Source: Nitrospirales bacterium (GTDB taxonomy: Bacteria > Nitrospirota > Nitrospiria > Nitrospirales > UBA8639). Taken from it: DNA of 64,000 nucleotides. Under the pieces are notes generated by a model that was not told where the DNA came from, did not search any database, and saw nothing but the letters and a program-made list of their open reading frames with translations. Made by a program: the position numbers and the translations under genes. How positions within the stretch are numbered: the first letter of the stretch is position 1; every line of letters begins with the position of its first letter. The stretch lies in the NCBI GenBank assembly GCA_020027205.1, contig JAHRAQ010000001.1, positions 62,001 through 126,000 on the forward strand. Reading direction: 5' to 3'. Of the stretch, positions 56,519 to 64,000 are shown in pieces.

Positions 56519-57046
56519 TCAGGTGACTTTGGCCAGCGGACGCGGCTGACTCGCCGCCGGACGCAGGGATTCCCGCGCCACGGCAATCCGGCCGGTCCTG
56601 ACGATTTCCTTGATGCCAAGCGGTTGGAGCAACTGGATGATCGCCTGAATTTTCTGGACGTCACCCGTCACTTCAATCGTATAGGACGCGGGGGAGGAAT
56701 CCACCACGTTCGCCCGGAAGATGCCCGCAATCCGCAGGGCCTCGTCCCGGTCGTCCGACCGGGTATGCACTTTAATCAAGGCGGTTTCACGGCTGACGGC
56801 GTCGCTTTCATTGAGGTCCACCACCTTGATCACGTCGATGATTTTGTTCAGTTGTTTGAGAATCTGCTCAATGATGCGCTCGTCCCCGCTCGTGACAATG
56901 GTCATCATGGACACCGTCGGGTCGAGCGTCGGCGCCACCGATAAACTTTCGATATTAAATCCCCGCCCGCTGAACAAACCCGCGACACGGGACAGGGAGC
57001 CGGATTTATTTTCCAGCGTCACGGCAATCAGATGTTCCACACGCAC
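56519..57046 (-). CDS. ilvN: Acetolactate synthase regulatory subunit
   Basis: 175 residues from a GTG; a second GTG two codons in is possible. The N-terminal ACT domain is [20 protein letters not shown] with [11 protein letters not shown], and the C-terminal domain has [17 protein letters not shown]. Gives valine feedback control to IlvB. Separated from ilvB by two small membrane-protein ORFs. Confidence 0.96.
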   Translation of the reverse strand: MRVEHLIAVTLENKSGSLSRVAGLFSGRGFNIESLSVAPTLDPTVSMMTIVTSGDERIIEQILKQLNKIIDVIKVVDLNESDAVSRETALIKVHTRSDDRDEALRIAGIFRANVVDSSPASYTIEVTGDVQKIQAIIQLLQPLGIKEIVRTGRIAVARESLRPAASQPRPLAKVT

Positions 57047-57085
57047 TCCGTTGGTTGGGGGCGGATGGCGCCGCCGGTGTTGTCA

Positions 57086-57316
57086 TCACGTCGCCGCCTT
57101 GAGTTTCAGGGCTTCCCGGATGCCTTCGCGCACACCGGCCAAATGTGTCTGGCCGTGTTCCACCGCGGTCAGGCGTGTTTCAATGTCCGCCAGTTGCTCC
57201 CGCATTTCCGTGCGTAGTTCCGCCCGCATATTCCGCAACGACGTCAGCACCATGCCGGTCACCGTCAACGTCAGTGCCACCACGGTGAGCATGATGGTGA
57301 TAATTTGCACGTTCAT
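57086..57316 (-). CDS. Small membrane protein with coiled coil
   Basis: 76 residues. N-terminal membrane helix (IITIMLTVVALTLTVTGMVL), then RNMRAELRTEMREQLADI, a heptad-like amphipathic helix ending in GVREGIREAL. Such one-helix plus coiled-coil proteins are common but unassigned. Located between ilvB and ilvN; next to a truncated copy of itself. Confidence 0.65.
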   Translation of the reverse strand: MNVQIITIMLTVVALTLTVTGMVLTSLRNMRAELRTEMREQLADIETRLTAVEHGQTHLAGVREGIREALKLKAAT

Positions 57317-57461
57317 GGACACTCCCTTGCGTGATTCCCCTTTGAAAAAACCCCGGCCTCCGTATGTCCGCCCGCATATTTTGTATCGCTGCCAGAATGA
57401 TGCAGAGCATCGCCACAGGCAACGCCGCCACGATGAGCACGATGATGGTTTGCGTGTCCAT
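57317..57461 (-). pseudogene. Truncated duplicate of the small membrane protein
   Basis: From ATG 57461 the first about 35 residues (TIIVLIVAALPVAMLCIIL, then IQNMRADIRR) mirror the neighbouring gene's helix and NMRAELR. After that the frame has lost the coiled coil and runs into the next gene, continuing as nonsense to 57180. Looks like a tandem duplication followed by deletion; alternatively a very short real membrane protein. Confidence 0.5.
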
Positions 57462-57479
57462 GGCTCTCTCGTTCCCCGC

Positions 57480-59258
57480 CTAGGCGGTCAAAATGGCGTC
57501 GTGGCTGTCCTCGGTGCCGGTCGTCGACGCGGGGTGCCGCTGTCGCAACTCCGGGGGGTCTTCCAGCAGCATTTCGTGGTTGCAGCCCCCGGCAGGGATC
57601 ATCGGATAACAATTTTCAAACTGGTCCACCACGACGTCCACGAAGACCGGCTTCTCGACGGCCAGCGCTTCACGAATGCCTTCGTCCACGTCGCCGGCAT
57701 GTTGAATCCGCAGACCGGCCGCGCCGTAGGCTTCCGCGAGTTTCACAAAATCCGGCGTTTTGTCCAGGTAACTGCACGCATAGCGCCCCTCGTAGAACAG
57801 GTCCTGCCACTGCCGCACCATGCCATGAAACCGGTTATTGATGATGAACACCTTGACCGGCAGTTTTTCGACCACGGCCGTCGCCAGTTCCTGGGCGTTC
57901 ATCTGGACGCTGCCGTCCCCCGCGACGCACAACACCAGCCGGCCGCGAAACGCCGCCTGTGCCCCCAGAGCCGCGGGGAACCCGAAACCCATCGTCCCCA
58001 GCCCGCCCGAGGTGAGCCAGGTATGAGGAGCGCGCGCATGGAAATACTGCGCCGCCCACATTTGATGCTGGCCCACGTCGGTGGCCACAATCGGGTCGCG
58101 GTCTTTGGTCAGGTGATACAGGCGGTCAATCACATACTGCGGCTTGATCAACTGATCGGGGGCTTGGCGGTAGGTGAGCGGATGGGCCGCCTTCCATTCA
58201 TGCAGTTGATCCCACCACGGCTTGCGCAGGGCGCGTTGATCCCCGTTGACCGTCGCGCGCAACATGGTGTTCAGGGCCTGCAGCACGCGCTTGCAATCGC
58301 CCACGATGGGAATGTCCACGTGGATGTTTTTCCGAATGGACGTGGGATCGATATCGATATGAATGATCCTGGCGTTCGGGCAGAACTCGGACACCCGCCC
58401 GGTGACGCGGTCATCAAACCGGGCGCCCACCGCAATGACCAGGTCCGAATAATGCATGGCCATATTGGCCACATAGGTGCCGTGCATCCCGAGCATGCCC
58501 AGGGCCAGCGGGTGGTCGCCGGGAAACGACCCCAGCGCCATCAAGGTCTGGTCCACGGGAATCTGCGTCATCTCCGCCAGTTCGCGCACCTCGCCGGCGG
58601 CGCCGGACCACTGCACCCCGCCCCCAAGGTACAGAATGGGACGGCGGGATTTCAGAATGGCGTCGGCGGCCTGTTTGATTTTCCACTTGCTGCCTTCGTA
58701 GGTCGGGTTGTATCCGCGAATCGACACGGAATCCGGGTATCGAAACTCGGCCTTCTCGATGGAAATATCCTTGGGAATGTCCACGAGGACGGGGCCGGGC
58801 CGGCCGGTGGAGGCGATGTAAAACGCTTCCTTGATCGTCCGGGCCAGGTCACGCACGTCCTTCACCAGAAAGTTATACTTGGTGCAGGGCCGGCTCAATC
58901 CGATATTATCGGCTTCCTGAAAGGCGTCGTTCCCGATCAACGCCGTGGGCACCTGCCCGGAAAAACACACGATGGGGACGGAATCCATATAGGCGTCGGC
59001 CAGCGCGGTAATCACGTTGGTCATGCCGGGACCCGACGTAATCAGGGCCACGCCGGGTTTCCCCGTGGCTTTCGCGTAGCCTTCCGCCATATGGCCGGCG
59101 GCCTGCTCGTGCCGAGTCAAAATGATTTCAAGGTCGCGTTGCTGATGCAGGACATCGAAAATTTTCAGGACGACCCCGCCGGGCAACGCAAACACCGTTT
59201 TCACGCCTTCCCGCTTTAAGGCTTCCAGAAAAATTTCCGCTCCTGTAATCTGTGCCAT
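57480..59258 (-). CDS. ilvB: Acetolactate synthase catalytic subunit
   Basis: 592 residues from ATG 59258 with GAGGGAG upstream. The glutamate that activates thiamin diphosphate is in [16 protein letters not shown]; the ThDP/Mg site is [15 protein letters not shown], and [10 protein letters not shown] is typical. Condenses two pyruvates or pyruvate with 2-oxobutyrate. First gene of the ilv-psd-pssA-leu-asd run. Confidence 0.97.
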   Translation of the reverse strand: MAQITGAEIFLEALKREGVKTVFALPGGVVLKIFDVLHQQRDLEIILTRHEQAAGHMAEGYAKATGKPGVALITSGPGMTNVITALADAYMDSVPIVCFSGQVPTALIGNDAFQEADNIGLSRPCTKYNFLVKDVRDLARTIKEAFYIASTGRPGPVLVDIPKDISIEKAEFRYPDSVSIRGYNPTYEGSKWKIKQAADAILKSRRPILYLGGGVQWSGAAGEVRELAEMTQIPVDQTLMALGSFPGDHPLALGMLGMHGTYVANMAMHYSDLVIAVGARFDDRVTGRVSEFCPNARIIHIDIDPTSIRKNIHVDIPIVGDCKRVLQALNTMLRATVNGDQRALRKPWWDQLHEWKAAHPLTYRQAPDQLIKPQYVIDRLYHLTKDRDPIVATDVGQHQMWAAQYFHARAPHTWLTSGGLGTMGFGFPAALGAQAAFRGRLVLCVAGDGSVQMNAQELATAVVEKLPVKVFIINNRFHGMVRQWQDLFYEGRYACSYLDKTPDFVKLAEAYGAAGLRIQHAGDVDEGIREALAVEKPVFVDVVVDQFENCYPMIPAGGCNHEMLLEDPPELRQRHPASTTGTEDSHDAILTA

Positions 59259-59466
59259 CGTCTCCCTCACCTCTGCTGAATCATGAACCGTCCGATGAAC
59301 CATGGTCTCTTGTCTGCCCGGCGTCCGGCCCATCGGCCCGGAAACCCCGTTGTTGCAAGCGATTTGCGCCGGGAGCGGTATATGATAGACCCGCGTTATC
59401 CACAAGTCAACTCCCACTGGGCCGTTCCGCTCGAACGTCCATCATACGGAGTTTCTCGCACACATC

Positions 59467-59495
59467 CGTCATTCCCGCGAAGACGGGAATCCAGG
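59467..59495. repeat. Minimal 20-bp palindromic repeat
   Basis: ATTCCC, eight bases, GGGAAT at 59471-59490, flanked by CGTC and CCAGG. It is an isolated minimal form of the window's mosaic repeats and matches the neisserial dRS3 20-bp design exactly. It lies 28 bp before bioF. Confidence 0.75.
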
Positions 59496-59518
59496 CCGCC
59501 CCGCCGCCCCTGACCGCC

Positions 59519-60706
59519 ATGGCACACGATTTTGAACGGAAGATTCAAGACATGGAAGCGCAACACCTGCGCCGGCGCCTGCACGTCGCGGAGTCGCCCG
59601 CGGGAACGACCATCACCATCAACGGCCGCCGGTGCATTGCCATGGCCTCCAACAACTACCTTGGCCTGGCCAATCATCCCGCCGTGAAACAGGCCGCCGT
59701 GGACGCGATTGCACAATGGGGCGTCGGCGCCGGAGCCGCCAGACTGCTCGCCGGCACCATGCCGCCGCACGCGCAACTGGAACACGCCCTCGCCAAGTTT
59801 AAACAAGTCGACGCCGCGCTGACCTTCGCCACCGGCTACATGACCAACCTCGGCCTCGTGCCCGCCCTCGCCGACCGCGACGACCTCATCCTCGCCGACC
59901 GCGCCTGTCATGCCAGTTTAATTCAAGCCTGCCGAATCTCGAACGCCGCCTTGCGCGTGTTTCGGCACAACGACGTTGACCATCTGGACACCCTGCTTCA
60001 ACAACGCCGCTCACGACGCCGGCATACCGGGAGCATCCTGGTCGTCACCGAAGGCGTCTTCAGCATGGACGGCGACCTCGCGCCGCTCCCGGAGTTGCTG
60101 ACGGTCTGCCGACGGCACGACGCCGCGCTCCTCGTCGACGACGCCCACGGCACCGGCGTCATGGGCCAACACGGCCGCGGCACGGTGGAACATTTTGACC
60201 TGAATCCTCAAGACCCGAACCTGATACAGATGGGCACCTTGAGCAAAGCCCTCGGCGCCGCCGGCGGCTACGTGGTGGGCACGACCGGATTAAAAGACTA
60301 TCTCATCAACACATCCAAAGCCTTCATCTACACCACCGCCGCCCCACCCGCCATCGCCGCCGCCGCCACCGCCGCGCTGCACATCATCCGCACCGACCCC
60401 GACCGCCGCGCCCGCCTGTGGGCCAACCGCCACTATCTCCACACCGCGCTCACGGACATGGGTTTTCAACTCACCAACACGCAGAGCGCCATCCTGCCCA
60501 TCATCGTCACGTCGCCGGAAACCGCCATGGCATTCTCACGCGCATTACACGACGCCGGCATCTACGCCCCCGCCATCCGCCCCCCCACCGTCCCCAAAGA
60601 CAGTAGCCGCCTACGGCTGACCGTGAGTTCGGAGCATACGGAAAAGCAGTTGCGGTTGGTGTGCGAAGCGTTGCGGAAGGCGGGGGAAACGGTGGGGGTG
60701 AGTTAG
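59519..60706 (+). CDS. bioF: 8-amino-7-oxononanoate synthase (BioF-like)
   Basis: 395 residues from ATG 59519. Alpha-oxoamine synthase motifs: ASNNYLGLANHP, GAGAARLLAGTMPPHAQLE, VDDAHGTGVMG and the PLP lysine in MGTLSKALGAAGG. Condenses pimeloyl-thioester and alanine in biotin synthesis. Glycine C-acetyltransferase (Kbl) is closely related; BioF is preferred on overall pattern. No other bio gene is present. Confidence 0.83.
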   Translation: MAHDFERKIQDMEAQHLRRRLHVAESPAGTTITINGRRCIAMASNNYLGLANHPAVKQAAVDAIAQWGVGAGAARLLAGTMPPHAQLEHALAKFKQVDAALTFATGYMTNLGLVPALADRDDLILADRACHASLIQACRISNAALRVFRHNDVDHLDTLLQQRRSRRRHTGSILVVTEGVFSMDGDLAPLPELLTVCRRHDAALLVDDAHGTGVMGQHGRGTVEHFDLNPQDPNLIQMGTLSKALGAAGGYVVGTTGLKDYLINTSKAFIYTTAAPPAIAAAATAALHIIRTDPDRRARLWANRHYLHTALTDMGFQLTNTQSAILPIIVTSPETAMAFSRALHDAGIYAPAIRPPTVPKDSSRLRLTVSSEHTEKQLRLVCEALRKAGETVGVS

Positions 60707-60761
60707 AGGTCAGGCTACAAACTACGGTCGACCCATTGTTGCCAGTGTCATCGTATCCTCA

Positions 60762-62543
60762 CTACGCCTCTGGATCTTTTTCTTGTAGGTCCCACCGCTC
60801 ATAAAGAAAAGACAGCATTTTCTCTTGTCGATCTTGAATAGCCTTCATAGTCCAGTCTTTTGCGTTCGAAACCTCGATAGCAGAATAACTGCCGGTCTTG
60901 TATGTAGCGCGTTTTTCAGCAAAAGAACGATTCTTTAATTTTGAGTTTTTATCTAGTGGAAATAACATTAAATTTCCAAGTTCATGCAAATGAGATTTGG
61001 CTTTTTTGCTTCCAAACGTTAGCCAACATCCACGTGCAGGATTTCTCGGATAAATATGTTCTATTGTCTCTTGGTTTACCTGCTCCCAATGCAATTTAAT
61101 TTCTTGGTTTTTTGCCTTCCTTTGTAAATGAATTTCATACTCATAGAGAAAATATGTAAGCTCCTTCCAGCTATAGAAGCCCTCTTTATTATCCCGCATT
61201 TTTTCATTTAATTTCTCTCGCGTAAAAGTAAAACTTTGACGGTCAACGTTTAATCCAGAAAGGCTCATGCTTTCCGGTTCAAATTGCGCTGGAGATATAT
61301 GCGCCTTATAAGTGTTTTTATAAATTGGAACGGCTTGAAAGTTTAAATTATTGTTTTGCAAATTCAATCCCAAGACCACAAAATTAAATCGCTCGGCATG
61401 CTGCAGTGTTTTAACAATTTTCGTTCCTTCTACTTTATTTGACAAGATAGAAGTAGCGAGCGGACGGAATGAACCAAAATTCTTTATCCTGTTCAGTTTA
61501 GCCAGCCACGTCTTTATTTCATCGGGGTAACTACTTTCCTCTGGAAAGTGTGTGTAATACCAATCTTTCACAACTCTCTGCACATCTAAAACATACTTGC
61601 GAATATCTTTATACTTAATTCTTTTATCATTTATTTTATCAAGGGTAAAATGCTCATTCAGTAAGAAGTCAGCATAAACTTGGGACGCAGAACGATTGTA
61701 TTCATCAAAATACATAATCCAATGCCCCATTAAAAAAGTATCATCATCTAATTGTTTCTCTTTTAGGTTTTTCCCTAGATATTCATAGATTGTTTTCCAA
61801 GCGTTGTTGATATCTGTGCGCAGTTTCGCTTTTTCGTCAGCCCCATTATCAGGCAATTCAGTGCTGAGATACATCAGGCGATTTTTCAATAATTCCAGAT
61901 TTGTTAAAGCTTTTCCTCGATAATTTACGGTTTCAAAAACAACGAACTGGTTCAGCCTGTCACTTAATGGGTAATACAAAAATTGAAGTTGCTCGGTTAC
62001 TTTTCTTAGCACGACCTCAATTTGTTCAAAATCCAAGTCTTTTATTTTGTTTTCAAAAAATGCTTTTGCTGAATCAAGATTGTTGGTGTATATCGTGCGA
62101 TCGGGAACAGTTTCTGTATCAAACAAACCCAAAATATTGGTTTTGAAATGAATGTGGCTGGGGTTGTCCTTTTCGTAGCCAAACACAATTTCATCTACTT
62201 CGCCTTGTCTTCCAGTTTTAAAATGCAGGTATTTTTTTACATAATCATATTTTTCCTTTCCATTAACCCATTCTGTATCTTTAAGTTGCGGACAACCACA
62301 AATAACATGAATCAAAATAATCAATGTGGTTAATCGTTGTTGCCCATCCACGACATGGATGGTTTCTTTTTCTCTGGAGTCAACCGACAACAAACCAGTG
62401 TAGTGGATTTTTCCATCCTCCAGGTTATTTATATCCCGCCAAATGTCATCTAACTGTTTATCCTCCCATGCGTAGCCACGTTGATAATCGGGGATACGGA
62501 AAATTCGGTTATTAAAAATGTCTTGTAAATTTTTAAGTTCCAT
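60762..62543 (-). CDS. DUF262/DUF1524 protein, GmrSD-like restriction enzyme
   Basis: 593 residues. DUF262 part: FRIPDYQRGYAWEDKQLDDI and IHVVDGQQRLTTLIILIHV (the DGQQR box linked to nucleotide-dependent DNA binding). DUF1524 part near residue 480: ETIEHIYPRNP and LGNLMLFPLD, an HNH-type nuclease core. The fusion equals GmrS plus GmrD, which cut modified DNA in phage defence. Strongly AT-rich compared with bioF and purC, suggesting transfer. A stand-alone gene. Confidence 0.85.
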   Translation of the reverse strand: MELKNLQDIFNNRIFRIPDYQRGYAWEDKQLDDIWRDINNLEDGKIHYTGLLSVDSREKETIHVVDGQQRLTTLIILIHVICGCPQLKDTEWVNGKEKYDYVKKYLHFKTGRQGEVDEIVFGYEKDNPSHIHFKTNILGLFDTETVPDRTIYTNNLDSAKAFFENKIKDLDFEQIEVVLRKVTEQLQFLYYPLSDRLNQFVVFETVNYRGKALTNLELLKNRLMYLSTELPDNGADEKAKLRTDINNAWKTIYEYLGKNLKEKQLDDDTFLMGHWIMYFDEYNRSASQVYADFLLNEHFTLDKINDKRIKYKDIRKYVLDVQRVVKDWYYTHFPEESSYPDEIKTWLAKLNRIKNFGSFRPLATSILSNKVEGTKIVKTLQHAERFNFVVLGLNLQNNNLNFQAVPIYKNTYKAHISPAQFEPESMSLSGLNVDRQSFTFTREKLNEKMRDNKEGFYSWKELTYFLYEYEIHLQRKAKNQEIKLHWEQVNQETIEHIYPRNPARGCWLTFGSKKAKSHLHELGNLMLFPLDKNSKLKNRSFAEKRATYKTGSYSAIEVSNAKDWTMKAIQDRQEKMLSFLYERWDLQEKDPEA

Positions 62544-62826
62544 GGAAAGTCCCTAAAATCAATGCGAAGAAGAAATTATAAACCAATTTTATCATCAACC
62601 GCATGGTGGCTTCTTCCATTCTGCTCTTATTCGCTTGGATCTCCTTAATGACTAGCCTTAAGAACAGGTAATATCTGCGGGCTAGGATTTTTGACGTTAC
62701 GCCAAAAGCACGTCTTCCCGGTACATCGCAGTCGATACCTGATTGCCTCCCATCAACGCCGGGCGCGAATCTTTTGATTTTTTCTCCATCGCTCAATGCC
62801 TCCTCTGTTGACCACTTGCAACTATT
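62544..62826. other. AT-rich gap upstream of the DUF262 gene
   Basis: No supported gene. A minus-strand frame of 87 codons (62533-62796) overlaps the DUF262 start and does not look like a known protein. Promoters for the DUF262 gene should be here, but I cannot pick one with confidence. Confidence 0.4.
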
Positions 62827-63363
62827 CTATTCCCCCACCGCCTCAATCCTCAACAAATAGCGAATCATTTTCTCCAGCGCAGCAGCGCTTAATTTTCGGC
62901 CGTACCATCTCGGCATGACGTGGTCCGGGTAGCCGGCTACCACGTACGCGCCGGGATGCAAAATGGATTCCTGCACGTATTCCCATTCGGTCGCCGCGTG
63001 GCCCCGGTAGGCGGGGTCGGCCAGACGTTTGCGGGCGTTGGTGCCCAGTTCCAGCGGCGGGCCTTCGCGGCCTTTGGCGACGCGGATGCCGGGAATCGTG
63101 TGACAGACGGTGCATCCCGATTGCACAAAAATTTTATCGATGGATTCCCGGCCGGTAGCCAGCGGCACGTTGGCGGGGATAACATCGCTCGCCGTCTCGA
63201 CCGCCGGCGGGTCGGGCCGGGCGTCGCCAGTGTCGATGGGCGCGAACACGCGGTTGATGGTCCACAGCGCCGCCACGCACAAGAGTCCCAGCAGGATGAA
63301 TCGCTCGGTGTCAGACTGAAACGGTTTTTTGTCCGCGGCCACGGCCTTCACTCGTTGCCGCAT
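62827..63363 (-). CDS. Membrane-anchored cytochrome c
   Basis: 178 residues from ATG 63363. An N-terminal anchor (FILLGLLCVAALWTINRVF) precedes a haem domain with CTVCH and distal Met candidates in GYPDHVMPRWYG. Likely an electron carrier on the periplasmic face. Lies downstream of purC after a 176-bp GC-rich gap. Confidence 0.9.
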   Translation of the reverse strand: MRQRVKAVAADKKPFQSDTERFILLGLLCVAALWTINRVFAPIDTGDARPDPPAVETASDVIPANVPLATGRESIDKIFVQSGCTVCHTIPGIRVAKGREGPPLELGTNARKRLADPAYRGHAATEWEYVQESILHPGAYVVAGYPDHVMPRWYGRKLSAAALEKMIRYLLRIEAVGE

Positions 63364-63539
63364 CCGGCACGGCGGGGTTGACGGGACAGGGGCGGCTTGA
63401 CGATGACGTTCACCGACGGCGCGGCATGATTGACATGGCGCCGACGGCGCGATGGTCACGCCCGCCGGCGCGCGCATCACACAACGGCGCGGCGGCGTTC
63501 ACACAGCGGCGTTCGCACGCCGCCGCATCGGCGCGCCGC

Positions 63540-64000
63540 CTACCGCCCCACAAACCGCTCCAGCGCTTCACGATACTTCGCGCTCGTCTGCGTGACCACG
63601 TCGTCGGGCAGATGGGGCGGCGGCGGGGTTCGATTCCAGCCCGCCGCGTCCAGATAGTCTCGAACAAACTGTTTGTCGAAACTGGGCTGCGGTTGTCCGG
63701 GCGCGTAACGATCCTTCGGCCAGAACCTCGACGAGTCCGGCGTGAGCAGTTCGTCGATGACGATCACCTGCCCCGTGTCCCGCCGCCGCCCGAATTCAAA
63801 CTTCGTGTCAGCGATGATGATGCCGCGTTCCTCCGCCAACGCGGCCGCGCGGCGATACAGCGTCACGCTGGCCTCTTGCACACGCACCGCCGTTTCCTCG
63901 CCGATCAGGCCCCGCATGGTCTCGATGGAAATGTTTTCGTCGTGCCCTTCCACAGCCTTGGTCGACGGCGTGAACAACGGTTCGGGAAACGGTTCCGACT
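63540..64000 (-). CDS. purC: SAICAR synthetase (3' part)
   Basis: The gene continues beyond the right edge; about 152 C-terminal residues are visible. Motifs: LFTPSTKA, GIIIADTKFEFG, and LIDE-like VIVIDELLTPDSSRFW and PSFDKQFVRDYL. The length and ending fit the long bacterial/eukaryotic-type PurC. It makes the succinocarboxamide intermediate of purine synthesis. Confidence 0.96.
   Translation of the reverse strand, partial: SEPFPEPLFTPSTKAVEGHDENISIETMRGLIGEETAVRVQEASVTLYRRAAALAEERGIIIADTKFEFGRRRDTGQVIVIDELLTPDSSRFWPKDRYAPGQPQPSFDKQFVRDYLDAAGWNRTPPPPHLPDDVVTQTSAKYREALERFVGR

Noticed and set aside
56721..59219. 832-codon plus-strand open frame opposite ilvB/ilvN
   Set aside because: It is antisense to strongly recognised genes, rich in His/Arg/Gly as expected from GC-skewed third positions, and matches no family.
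62533..62796. 87-codon minus-strand frame upstream of the DUF262 gene
   Set aside because: Overlaps the DUF262 start, has no recognisable domain and no convincing ribosome site.

Overview
This is a 64 kb stretch of a GC-rich chromosome from a Gram-negative bacterium. Supporting signs are lipoproteins, periplasmic c-type cytochromes, a cupredoxin, PssA/Psd phosphatidylethanolamine synthesis and a SurA/PpiD-like chaperone. The use of LL-diaminopimelate aminotransferase, the order dapL-folK-panC, and the order ilvB-ilvN-ilvC-psd-pssA-leuA-leuB-asd recall Nitrospirota and Deltaproteobacteria-like lineages. I cannot assign a phylum from sequence alone. No rRNA, tRNA, CRISPR array, phage or transposase gene was seen.

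Layout. 1-1344: end of a PmtA-like methyltransferase and a class I glutamine amidotransferase. 1455-13520: a composite type I restriction-modification island, all on the plus strand: half-length HsdS, HsdM, a 26-codon linker ORF, RhuM, a Fic protein with a DNA-binding tail, full-length HsdS, DUF3800, an unknown 313-residue protein, a lone HicB, an array of palindromic operator-like sites, HsdR and a YgjP-type metalloprotease. 13659-16922: dapL, folK, panC and an O6-alkylguanine DNA methyltransferase. 17371-19982: MazG-like pyrophosphohydrolase, family 5 uracil-DNA glycosylase, a small lipoprotein and 6-phosphogluconolactonase. 20125-22383: an arsM-arsS pair for arsenosugar synthesis. 22427-26405: small proteins, HU, an unknown protein and an amidohydrolase. 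26699-28693: a type II R-M pair (N4-cytosine methylase and Eco29kI-like GIY-YIG nuclease). 29131-35961: gcvP, Nudix, gcvT, FKBP and a FIST sensor protein. 36113-40329: an orphan adenine methylase, two AT-rich unknown genes, GNAT, Trm112-like and small proteins. 40950-45851: cytochrome c, DUF1264, a TPR-like secreted protein, NYN, cupredoxin and a SurA-N protein. 45873-46311: hicAB with a frameshifted hicA. 46497-59258: a long minus-strand run, read as ilvB, two small membrane ORFs, ilvN, ilvC, psd, pssA, leuA, leuB, an NHL protein, asd, spoIID-like and queA. 59519-64000: bioF, an AT-rich DUF262/DUF1524 (GmrSD-like) restriction gene, cytochrome c and the 3' part of purC.

The housekeeping backbone is biosynthetic: lysine/peptidoglycan precursor, folate, pantothenate, branched-chain amino acids, phosphatidylethanolamine, biotin, purine and glycine cleavage. 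Defence and mobile-type genes interrupt it; several are clearly richer in AT than their neighbours, which suggests transfer. Intergenic regions carry a family of mosaic palindromic repeats whose 25-bp core (ATTCCCGAC, seven variable bases, GTCGGGAAT) resembles the neisserial dRS3/NIME design; at least seven intergenic sites have copies. The most interesting places are the type I R-M island with its 36-bp palindrome before hsdR and unusual accessory genes, the mosaic repeat family, the convergent Eco29kI-like R-M pair, the broken hicA, the truncated duplicate between ilvB and ilvN, and the structured gene-free stretch downstream of the HU gene.
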